Below the pieces are notes generated by a model. The model searched no databases, was not told the origin of the DNA, and saw only the letters and a list, made by a program, of their open reading frames with translations. From positions 1 through 25,623 of the forward strand of contig RBNI01000946.1 of assembly GCA_003990745.1 (NCBI GenBank): a DNA stretch of 25,623 bases, read 5' to 3'. This DNA is from Jimgerdemannia flammicorona (lineage: Eukaryota; Mucoromycota; Endogonomycetes; Endogonales; Endogonaceae). Both the position numbers and the translations under genes were made by a program. Positions 10,541 through 19,105 of the stretch are shown in pieces. How positions within the stretch are numbered: the first letter of the stretch is position 1; each line of letters starts with the position of its first letter.

Positions 10541-10901
10541 AGTATGCTAATTGTTCATATCATCTGGCTAAGTTATAATTCAGGTGATATGTTTTGGTTT
10601 GTTACAATACTATCATACTCTAAGAAGAAGTATTTTATCATATTTATTAATAATTATATATATAAGGTATATGTATATATACTTTCTATCAGTGAAGAGC
10701 AAAAAACTAAAGAAATTCAAAGAATTCAAAGCAATTGCTAAGAACAAAACAGAATATAAAATATGTACTATATAATTAGATAATGAATATAAATACATTA
10801 ATGATATATTTAGGCAATTTCTGAAAAAATATAGTATATAATATCAAATAATGGCTCCTTATATATCTCAGCAGAATAATATGGCCAAGTGATTTAACTA
10901 T
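10541..10901 (+). pseudogene. Copia integrase catalytic core (inverted part)
   Basis: The plus-strand translation, with one frameshift near 10677, gives GDMFWFVTI, then KKYFIIFINNYIYKVYVYIL, KSKKLKKFKEFKAIAK, LDNEYKYINDIF and APYISQQNNMAK. This is the copia rve core: first Asp in the GDxxGP block, YFxxFxDDxxR (here NN), DNGGEY (Asp kept), and PQQNGxAER with the catalytic Glu changed to Lys. It stops at 10901 where the gypsy element is inserted and resumes at 15311. All other copia domains are on the minus strand, evidence that this piece was inverted. Confidence 0.85.
10897..10901. repeat. Possible 5-bp target-site duplication of the gypsy element (left)
   Basis: ACTAT here and at 15311-15315 at the two points where copia integrase is interrupted. 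Five bp is the usual length for LTR elements, but so short a match is weak on its own. Confidence 0.45.
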
Positions 10902-12427
10902 TATAATAGTGATCTCAGAATGATGACATCAATACAGAAGATAGTCTTTTCTTATAAGTCACTAGATTAGAGTATAAGAAGATCATATGGTATGACTCAT
11001 CTGAGCTATAAGATGAGCAATGATGATCAACCATGAGTTATTATGACTACAAGATAGATATCTTGAGAAATATAAAAGAAGGATCAAGAAACTGCAGTAG
11101 CAGCAATCCAAACAAAGCTCACAGAAATAGTTTTAAAGACTTACTATAAATAAAATGCCTACTACTTACCAAACCTCAAGGTCCAGAAACCACCAAGGCC
11201 CCTCAGTCTAGAATAGGATATTCTAAGACATCAGAAGAGCCATGGAAGCCTACACAAGAAGGACTTCTAGCCTTAACCTAGATACTGGTAACCCTTATCA
11301 ATATATCCTCTACCACTGTGAAATGGAAACAAAGATCACTACTGCTACTGAATGCCTCTAGATATAGTAGAAGTATAAAATAGGAAACCTTCTCTACCAG
11401 GAATTCCCTCAGGCCAGTTCCCAGGAGATTCAAGATATCACTCCTATAGATATATATAAAATAAGGACAGCAAAGAAGATTCATCAGGTCTTCAGACATA
11501 TATCATGGTCGATCTCCAACTTAGAGTACACTAGAATCTCAGACTTCAAAGAACTGTCAGCCTACCACACCAATGTACTGAAGACTATGGTGGCCACATA
11601 AGCTCAGTCCACTATCACTCTTAATAGTGATTAAGTAGAGGACTTCTGGTATTCCATCCTTCAGAACAATCTAGATCAGTTTATATAAAGATTGATCTCA
11701 GCATTTCAAGACCCCAGTATCCAGGTTAGACCTCTCCAAGACCCTACATTTGTTCCTTATTTCATAGAAGAGAATGTCATAGATTAGAGAGCCCCCACTG
11801 CTACTGAATATGATGATATCATTGACAAGACATCATCCCACATAATATGTATGAAGCATACAAAATACACAACATGTGTGAAATAGACAAAACATTCATG
11901 GACCTTATCTTCTTTGAAGACATCCTGTCTCTGACTTCTGGCTTTGATGATAGTGATGAAGATAAAGCCTCCATGGTCCTGAATATTCTGCTTTAAGTTC
12001 TTGGTAATACTGAATTCTACTAGTATCCTTTTTCTATATAACTGTAATTCTTCTGACATTCTGATCTTGCATAACTCAGAATTCTTCTGGTATTCTTTTT
12101 CTGTACTACCAAAATTCTACTGGCATCCTAAACTTATGCAACCATTTATACAGACAACCATAATTTTCTGTATTCTAGTATTTTATTTGGTTATTGGAAT
12201 ATATATTTAGCTTTATAACTTAGCAACTATTATATACTTACCCTCAATTCTACACAAGCAATCTAAGAGATAACAAGATAGTTTAAAGATAAGAAGTTTG
12301 AGAACTATAAGACCTTGAGAAGGTACTCCAATAAGAACTTACTTATAACAAACTTGAGGTTAGTCTAAGAGATATATCTTAGAGAGAATCTGATATATTT
12401 AAAGAACTCAGCAACCACTATGTGACA
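10902..12427 (+). repeat. Gypsy 5' LTR, about 1.5 kb, carrying an ORF
   Basis: From the copia break to TGTGACA at 12421-12427. The part from 11262 onward is repeated at 14120-15310. It contains the AB-family ORF (11155-11850), then a non-coding part with diverged repeats of an AATTCTWCTGGTATYCTTTTTCT type (12010-12110). It lacks about 54 bp present in the 3' LTR that contain the TATA-like box and AATAAA, so it would be a weak promoter. The first bases are not a clean TG, so the exact start is uncertain. Confidence 0.65.
11155..11850 (+). pseudogene. LTR-encoded ORF of unknown function, gypsy 5' LTR copy
   Basis: Starts at ATG 11155 (MPTTYQTSRSRNHQGPS...). It aligns with the ORF at 24095-25195 from that protein's internal Met (MPPIRRSNQTSRRS): IFxxI[KR][KR]A, LNxxT, then [EK]IGxxL and, after 32-34 residues in both, HQ[IV]FRHIxWxIxxL. 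About ten stops interrupt it, nearly all where Gln, Trp or Arg are plausible. It continues into VEDFWYSILQ and IQVRPLQDPTFVPYF segments, then loses frame near 11850. It lies inside the LTR, upstream of gag. I do not know the function. It has no zinc knuckle or retroviral enzyme motif. A gag-like role or an accessory role are both possible. Confidence 0.6.
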
Positions 12428-12430
12428 ACT

Positions 12431-12448
12431 TGGTGTCTATTAGCTGGT
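12431..12448 (+). other. Possible primer-binding site
   Basis: TGGTGTCTATTAGCTGGT begins a few bases after the 5' LTR end. A TGG start is expected where the tRNA 3' CCA pairs. I could not match it to a particular tRNA, and fungal gypsy elements often use other primers. Confidence 0.35.
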
Positions 12449-12553
12449 GATTCAAGATGAATTCCTCACTTTCAAGCTAAAAAATAAACAACCACCACAA
12501 TAACTACTCTGACTATAAGAGTCACTTCTGCAAGAATTCAAGATAAGATAGAA

Positions 12554-14083
12554 ATGTATCCTCCCACATTCTATAGATATACTACTGAAGAGTTAATCCT
12601 GATCTTTATTGAAGACTTTAAACAATTCACCACTATATGAGCCCTTGGTGTGGATGTACAATTGGTCCTTCTACCTATCAGCCTCAGAGGACCTACTAGA
12701 GACAAGTTCAATACAGCTACCATTATCAATGCTGGTGTAGTCAAACTTGCCAACATGAAGACCTTTCTCAGAACTATATACTATACTGAAGAGATTAAGC
12801 AAGCTCTCAAGGATTAACTCAACACTATCTGCCAAGGACTTAGTGAAGACCCCAACTCATTCTACATCTGAATCTACCACCAGATTGTCTTAGCTAGCTA
12901 TGATGATGCCCTCAAGGAATAAATAGCTGATTCAATCTTCCTCAAAAGAGTTTACCCCGAAATTGCCCTAGCAATCTGGTCTACTCCAGCTGCTCTGACC
13001 CTTGATCAGAAAGTGGTCTTTGTACAGAGATATTGGACTGTCAGACATCCTGCCAAACACTCAATAGAGAAAATAACTAGCATCAAGATAGAGCCATTAA
13101 AGCCAACCAGTATTATACCTGCTATAGTTATAAACAAACAACTATCTCCATCTACCCCCAAGATAGCCAAAGCTGATCCAGTGGAGGAACTTGCCAAGTA
13201 GTTTGCTGAGATGACTGCATACCTTGGTGATGTTGTTAGAGAAGTCTGAAGTACCAATAGGAGACCAGTACAGATATTTACAGTTGCTATAGAAGAATAC
13301 AATATCAGATACTTCAGATATAGAGAAGAAGGCCACTATGCAAAGAGTTGCATGACCAAAACAAGACACAAGGCCCAACCCAGCAATGCTACCAAAACCA
13401 GAGAACAAACCAATACAGTAGTCATTGAGGAGATTGGTGATACTGATAATGAAGAATACTATAAGGAGTCCAAATTCTACCCTGTTACTGAAGGTACCAG
13501 AACCCAGTCTAAGCCCTATGACAAGAAGGACAATAGCAAGCCAGTTGGAAGACCAAAGAAGACCCCAGCTATCACTATTTAAAGCAAGACCCAACCCAAG
13601 GAGATTGATCAAGATATAGAGCTAGATAAAGCTGCCTGCCAAATTATTGAAAATACTACTTCAGTCTCAGGAGAAAGTGAAAGCAAGAAAGAACAGAAGC
13701 TGTGTAAGATCAAGATCCATCAGTATAATATCTACAAGGACCTCAAGGAACAGAAGGTCAATGCTACTTTTGGACAACTAGCTGAAGTCTCTGCCTTTAG
13801 ACAGCAGTTAAGAGTAGGACTTACAACTACTGCCAAGAACCAAGAGTATAAGATTGTAGAAGCTCACAATGTACAAGAAGAATCTGAAGACTCAGGTGAA
13901 GAATCTGAAGACCAGTATAAGACATCAGCCTATACCATATATCAGATTGAAGATTGTATCTTTGATACCATCATTAATACTAGTACTGAAGAATGCCTCA
14001 TAAGTAAGAAGACAATTGACTGCCTAGGCTGGGACATTGAAGAGTCCACCAAAATGGTCTATATTACAGCAGATGGTATATAA
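12554..14083 (+). pseudogene. Gypsy gag-protease polyprotein, RIP-damaged
   Basis: A single frame from ATG 12554 to TAA 14081-14083, with seven or so internal stops. The N-terminal half is a capsid-like region: FIEDFKQFTTI, LRGPTRDKF, IYYTEEIKQALKD, DPNSFYI, FLKRVYPEIA. A CCHC zinc knuckle follows near 13305-13350, reading YFRYREEGHYAKSC: His and the last Cys remain, while the first two Cys are Tyr and a Gly is Arg. An acidic stretch and a retropepsin-like region (CIFDTIIN...CLISKKTIDCLGWDIE, about 13940-14040) end the frame. The protease Asp-Ser/Thr-Gly motif is not intact. Nothing of RT follows. The role was particle assembly and processing. The minus-strand frames at 13006-13612 are shadows. 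Confidence 0.85.
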
Positions 14084-14129
14084 GCTACCCCCAGGCAAGA
14101 TCCCATCAAGATAAGAGGAGCTTAGTCTC

Positions 14130-14720
14130 AATCTGAGTATTGGTGACTCTTGTCAATATATCCTCTACTGCTGTGAAATGGAAACAAGGATCACCATTGC
14201 TACTGAATATCTCTGGATATAGTAGGAGTGTGAAATAGGAAACCTCCTCTGCTGGGAATTCCCTCAGATCAGTCTCCAGGAGATTCAAGATACCATCCCC
14301 ATAGATATATATGAAATAAGGACAGTGAAGAAGATTCATCAGATCTTCAGGCATACACTATGGTCAATCCCCAACTTAGAGTACACTAGGATCTCAGACT
14401 TCAAGAAACTATCAGCCTACTGCACCAATGCACTGGAGGCCATAGTGGCCACAGAAGCTCAGTCTATTATCACTCTCAATAGTGATAAAGTAGAGGACTT
14501 CTGGTATCTCATCCTTCAGGACAATTCAGATCAGTTCATATAAAGATTGATCTCAGCATTCTAAGGCCCCAGCATCCAGGTTAGACCTCTCCAAGACTCC
14601 ACATTTATTCCTTATTTCATGGAAGAGAATGTTATAGATTAGAGAGCCCCTGCTACTATTGAATATGATGATGTCATCAGCAATGACATCATCCTGCATA
14701 ATATGTACAAAATGGATAAA
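14130..14720 (+). pseudogene. LTR-encoded ORF, gypsy 3' LTR copy
   Basis: Same protein as at 11155-11850, with fewer stops in its middle. An ECEIGNLLCWEFPQ segment (about 14230) aligns with YEIGHHLCNET of the 24-kb ORF. KIHQIFRHTLWSIPNLEYTR (about 14335-14390) matches RVHQIFRHILWAIAHLQG there. It continues VATEAQSIITLNSDKVEDFW and IQVRPLQDSTFIPYFMEENV. The start is lost with the LTR truncation. Function unknown. The minus-strand frame at 14106-14354 is its shadow. Confidence 0.6.
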
Positions 14721-15070
14721 ATGTTTGCAGACCTTATCTCCTTTGAAGACATCCTGTCTCTGATCTCTGGCCTTGATGATAGTGACAAAGATAAAGCCTC
14801 TATAGTCCTGAATATTCTACTTTAAGTTCTTGGTAACACTGAATTCTACCAGTATCCTTTTTCTGTATAACTGTAATTCTTCTAGTATTCTGATCTTATA
14901 TAACTCAGAATTCTTCTGGTATCCTTTTCCTATACTACTGAAATTCTACTGGTATTCTAAACTTGTGCAACCATTTGTACAGACAACTGTAGTTTTCTGT
15001 ATTTCAGTATTTTATTTGGTTATTGGAATTTATATTTAGCTTTATAACTTAGTAACCATTGAATTATATT

Positions 15071-15106
15071 TTATATAAATACCCCTCTCATTTCCTTTGA
15101 AATAAA
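15071..15106 (+). promoter_or_regulatory. LTR promoter/poly(A) core (TATA-like box and AATAAA)
   Basis: TTATATAAATA at 15071-15081, a CCCCTCTCATTTCC stretch, then AATAAA at 15101-15106, all inside a segment of about 54 bp present in the 3' LTR and missing from the 5' LTR at about 12232. The layout is typical of the U3/R junction of an LTR. Confidence 0.5.
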
Positions 15107-15310
15107 GTCAGTCAAGTTCACTTACCCTCAATTCTATATAAACAATCTAAAAGATAACAAGACAGTTTAAAGATAAGAAGTTTGAGGACTATAAGACCTT
15201 GAGAAGGTACTCCAATAAGAACTTGCTTATAATAAACTTAAGGTTAGTCTAAGAGATATATCTTGGAGAGAATCTGACATATTTGAAGGACTCAGCAACT
15301 ATTACATGAC

Positions 15311-15940
15311 ACTATATAGTTATAGAAATAGCTCATATAATGATTAATACAGTAGGATTGAGATATTTCTATTGGGCTGAAGCTATTAATATAGTAATAT
15401 ATATATATAATTGATATATATCTCAAGTGCTGAGTAAGGATTCTGGTAATAATAAGTATTCCAGAGATAATGATCTTACTTCTGAAGAATTATAGAGTGG
15501 AATTAAGCCTAATATATCACATCTATATATATTTAGTTACAAGGTATATATTCTCAACAAGAGCAATACCAATCAGTATAAATTTAAGCCAAAAGTCAGC
15601 AAGTATATATTTCTTAGATATTTTAATACTGGTAAGATATATAGACTCTGGGATCCATATAAGTAGTATATAGTTATTTCACATAACATATAATTTAGAG
15701 AAAAAGGAAATCAAGAATCTTATATAAATATACTAGTCAATATATCTACATTTATATTCCAGCTAATAAAAATACAACAACTAAAGCAATAACTCTCATC
15801 AATCTCTCTAGCAGTTAATTGAAATTATTTTCAACTATTATATATACCTGAGCCTGAGCCAGAGTTGCCTGAGTCAAGAATAATAGAGATCAAGAATAAA
15901 GATGATAGCAGATCTAATACTGAGAGATTCTCTATAAAGA
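15311..15940 (+). pseudogene. Copia integrase C-terminal part (inverted part)
   Basis: Continues the integrase interrupted at 10901: IEIAHIMINTVGL, YWAEAIN, then EELWSGIKPNISHLYIF, KVYILN, YFNTGKIYRLWDPYK and a VISHNI-stop-FRE segment. These match the copia ELWxGxKPxxxHLRxFG, GYxxxxKxYRLWDP and xxSRDVxFxE blocks, with R-to-H and Q-to-stop changes. A Pro/Glu-rich tail (IPEPEPELPES) and a TERFSIKN segment follow. The frame stops at about 15940, where the AB-family half begins. If flipped, it joins the linker at 8402 without an obvious gap. Confidence 0.87.
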
Positions 15941-15945
15941 ATATA

Positions 15946-16397
15946 GTTTGACAATAATAAAGCAGAAGACAATGATCTCTCTAATACCAATATAACCTCC
16001 AGCCAAGGATCTCTGCCAACTCTAATTATCCTACCAATCTTGCCAATAAACTTACAACAGTTTATAACTATCTATGAGATCTATTGAGATAATGACTACT
16101 GGTATAAGTATCAATCTGTATTCATGTCTGATTACTTTAACTATAATAAAGAGACTAGAGAATATAACCTATACCTTTAGACAATCCTCAAAATTGAATC
16201 AACAATCCCACCTTCTGAGTATAAATGAAATAAACCACAGCTGCCAGTATACTACAACCCTATAACATATAGTACTATAACCTACCAAAGATATGCTGAC
16301 AGTGAATCTGATGAAAGCAAAAATAATGCACCCCTTCTCTGCCCACCAATACTCTACCCAGTATATGAGATAGATGACACTATCTTGTAAGATAGTA
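15946..16397 (+). pseudogene. AB-family ORF, C-terminal half, copy 1
   Basis: Plus-strand frame: KAEDNDLSNTNITSS, LPTLIILP, LQQFI, WDNDYWYK, FMSDYFNYNKETREYNLYL, later SESDESKNNAPLLCPP and EIDDTIL. It matches copy 2 (minus, 17040-17466) throughout. In copy 2 the two halves are contiguous; here the first half lies at 8403-8790 on the other strand. The LQQF...E...WDNDYW block may align with IQAVQGLENVVEDDW near the end of the 24-kb ORF, a weak match. The open frame at 16074-16265 is an alternative frame of the same stretch. Confidence 0.5.
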
Positions 16398-17036
16398 TAA
16401 GAGAGTTACTTTGTTAAAATACTGTTACATAGTTTTGAAAGAGTTTTCTAGAAGTTCTGAATATTCTGAAAGACTATTTTCTTAAGATCAAGATCAATTT
16501 TATATAGAGTATATCCTCTATACTTATTGATTTTAAGATCAGATTAATGTCTCAACCAAAGTCTCTTTTTGGACTTATTCTGGATGTTTAGGAGGCTTTG
16601 TATTTCAGGAAGTTTAAGAAACTAAGACTAGCTTAGTTGAATCAGTATATCACTACAGACAATACCTAATTAGAAAATTTTGAGATTTAGTTAGAAGTAA
16701 GACCTAATATAGTACAGATTTATATAAGAGTGATTTATGAGTTATTAAATAAATTTATTTACTATTTATGATATTACTATACTAGAAGTAGTGTGTGAAG
16801 AGATATTGTGAAGAAGTGTTCAGGAGTTCTGGACTGTTCTTGTTTATTTAAGTCTGAGTTTCTGAGGTCTAAAGGAGTGAGTATTTATACTAATAGAAGG
16901 CTATCTGGATATTCTTTGATAAGATCACTATCAATGACATTATCTCTGATAAAGTAATCATCTAGGAAGAGTGGTTCTTGGATGATGTCTCTCTGTTCAT
17001 TCATATAGTAATAGATTGAAACCATATCACTATTCT
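16398..17036 (+). repeat. Terminal-repeat-like unit T, copy 1
   Basis: Directly follows the AB ORF. It is repeated in inverse orientation at 18267-19105. It contains TGTTACATAG at 16423, a plausible LTR 5' end, and runs to about 17034, where copy 2 would end CTATACA. It has no coding content. Relative to copy 2 it lacks about 190 bp after GGCTATCTGGA. It is best read as an LTR of a short, non-autonomous element, but a terminal inverted repeat is not excluded. Confidence 0.55.
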
Positions 17037-17850
17037 ATAAGATGATATCATCTGTCTCATATACTAGATAGGATGTTGGTGGATAGAAAAGGAGTATATT
17101 ATCTTCACTTTTATCAGATTTGCTATCTGCATACCTTTGGTAGGTAATAGCACTATATATTATAGAGTTATAGTATTCTGATAGTTGTAGTTTGTTTTAT
17201 TTATATTTAGGAGATAGTTGATCTTGAGAGTTATCTAGAGATATAGATTATGTTCTCTAGTTTTTTCATTATAGTTGAAGTAATTAGGCATGAATGTAAG
17301 TTAGTGCTCATACCAGTAGTTATTATCTCAAAAGGTCTTATAGGTGATTATGAACTGTTGTAAGTTTATCAGCAAGGTTGGCAAGATGATCAGGGTTGGC
17401 AGGAATCCTTAACTAGAAGTTATATCAGTATCAGAGAGATCATTATCTTCTACTTTATCATATTGAACTAGATTATATTGTAGATATCCTTCATAGTATA
17501 TCTAACTTAGGACATTTGCAAGATATAGTTATCAGGGTATAAGAAAGGTCTGTCTATAGTTTAGGCATACTTGATATACTTATAGTTGAGTTCTTATACC
17601 ATATCATTAATTTGACCATAGGATAGAGTAGCAACTATTTCAGCAGTAGTAACTCAGAGGCAGGGAATAAAGATGCTATACTTATAAAAGAGTTATTGGT
17701 ATTTATGAGTGATAAGTTTCTGGTGTTAAGCCATTTTAGTAATATCTATATCATAATAGTGACTAATTATATCTTCTAGAAGGCAGCTGATCTAGTAGTA
17801 GCTTGAGATTTGTTCAATTTGGTAGATCTCACTAAGTATATTCAGAGCAT
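17037..17850 (-). pseudogene. AB-family ORF, copy 2, both halves contiguous
   Basis: Minus-strand frame from about 17850 to 17040: ISCLLEDIISHYYDIDITKMA, KLITHKY, LFYKYSIFIPCL, TLSYGQINDMV, DRSFLYPDNYILQM, VRYTMKDIYNII, then KVEDNDLSDTDITSS, LPTLIILPTL, LQQFII, DNNYWYEH, FMPNYFNYNEKTREHNLYL. It shows that the halves at 8403-8790 and 15946-16397 belong to one gene. Stops are mostly CAR-to-TAR. Upstream are the leader L and unit T; downstream the frame runs into the 3' end of T copy 1. Function unknown. Confidence 0.55.
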
Positions 17851-18266
17851 TTCATTGGACTTCCATGAAATAGAGGGGTACTAGACTATGGATATTTATA
17901 AGAAGCAGAGGAACTGTGGCTCAGTTGACAATAGTATTCTAAATATCAGTACAGATGTAGTTGTAGATTTCAATAGTCATATTTGAGTATTTATTTAAGA
18001 GTTGTGGTTATTTATTTAGTTTGTTATAGTTCTTTATTTTAATATGTCTATATATTTAGTATATATGCTTTCAGTCCTAATTAGTAAGGTTCTGTTTTTA
18101 TAAATCTTATATTTTGTGACTTTGAGTTAACTCAGCTTTATGATTTATGACTTTAGTTTGACTCAGCTTTGTGATCTATAACTTCAGTTTGACTCAGCTT
18201 CATAATCTTACATATGATTTCTGAATTTGTTCTGAGGGTAATGTGTGATTTCAGTGGCTTGAAGAT
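17851..18266 (-). repeat. Leader unit L, copy 2, with three 31-bp repeats
   Basis: Counterpart of 8791-9165. ACTCAGC starts at 18130, 18161 and 18192, an exact 31-bp spacing. The unit is close to TTTGACTCAGCTTTGTGATCTATAACT. It lies between T copy 2 and the AB ORF and has no coding content. Confidence 0.75.
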
Positions 18267-19105
18267 TGTATAGTAATATAGTTCCAATCTATTATTATAT
18301 AAATAAACAAAGAGATATAATTCAAAAATCACTCTTCATAAATGACTACTTTATTAGAGATAATGTTATTGATAGTGACCTCATTGAAAAATATTCAGAT
18401 AGTGTCTAAATCTATAAATAGCTCAGCAGTCATTAGTATAGTTAGATTAGCCTTATACTATATAACTGTATACTGACTCATCAGTTAGATAATCTCTTGA
18501 TATATTAGTTCACACTTATATTATATAACTATATTCTGACTTATCAAAATACTAAGTACTATATCTATATTTAGCATAGTCCAGATAGCCTCCTATTAGT
18601 ATAAATATCTGCTCTTTCAGACCTTAGAAACTTAGACAGAAATACAGACAAGAATAGATAAATAAGTCAGAAATACTTTTTTTTACAAATATCCCTTTAT
18701 ATACTACTTTTAGTATAACAATATCATAAATAGCAAATAAATCTATTTAATAACTCATAAACTACTCTTATGTAAATCCATACTATATTAAGTCTCACTT
18801 CTAACTAGATCTCAAAATTTCCTAATTGGGTATTATCTGCAGTAATATACTGATTCAACTAAGCTGGTCTTAGTTTCTTGAACTTTTTAAAATATGAAAA
18901 ATCCTAAATCTCCAGAACAAGTCTGAAAAGAGACTTTAGTTGAGACATTAACCTAATTTTAAAATTAATAAGTATAGAGAATATACTCTATATGAAATTG
19001 ATCTTAACCTTAAAAAAACAGTCTTTTCAAATATCCAGAACTTTCAGAAAACTCTCTCAGAACTATATAACAGTACTTTAATAAAGTATTCTCTAATATT
19101 AACTA
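18267..19105 (-). repeat. Terminal-repeat-like unit T, copy 2
   Basis: Inverted copy of 16398-17036, with TGTTATATAG (minus strand, starting at 19072) and CTATACA (ending at 18267) as possible LTR termini. It carries about 190 bp absent from copy 1, within which a CTTATAyTATATAACT block recurs at 18452 and 18515 (63-bp spacing). On its outer side (above 19105) copia pre-integrase begins, so this is an insertion edge. Confidence 0.55.

Larger units (their letters stand above)
10902..15310 (+). mobile_element. Ty3/gypsy LTR element, internally deleted to gag-protease
   Basis: Bounded on both sides by the interrupted copia integrase. Two direct repeats (11262-12427 and 14120-15310) flank a gag-protease frame. 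The two repeats end at the same base (TGTGAC / CATGAC), and in the right copy the match stops exactly where copia resumes, so they are LTRs. The left LTR has about 360 bp more at its 5' end. The right LTR therefore lost its 5' end, together with RT, RNase H and integrase, in one internal deletion. RIP-type stops pervade the frames. Confidence 0.75.
14120..15310 (+). repeat. Gypsy 3' LTR, 5'-truncated, with ORF remnant
   Basis: Direct repeat of 11262-12427, with roughly four in five bases alike by eye, mostly transitions. It ends at CATGAC (15305-15310), where the copia frame resumes. It begins abruptly after the gag-protease frame, so its first ~360 bp are missing. It keeps the promoter-like part that the 5' LTR lost. 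It contains the second copy of the LTR-encoded ORF. Confidence 0.8.
8403..15945. other. Inverted segment (about 7.5 kb)
   Basis: Two independent genes are split at the same two points. Copia: linker and RT end at 8402 on the minus strand; integrase C-terminus ends at about 15940 on the plus strand. AB ORF: first half ends at 8403 (minus), second half starts at 15946 (plus), while copy 2 has them joined. Flipping 8403-15945 repairs both. Breakpoints are known to about 10 bp. Confidence 0.75.

Noticed and set aside
10902..15310. CRISPR array or host minisatellite gene
   Set aside because: The repeats here are two 1.2-kb direct copies bounded by broken copia integrase, i.e. LTRs. There are no short repeats with unique spacers.
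16398..19105. DNA transposon with long terminal inverted repeats (the two T units)
   Set aside because: The T units are inverted, but part of the interior (B) is also found outside T copy 1 and no transposase motif is present. An inverted dimer of an LTR-type element fits better, though this is not proven.
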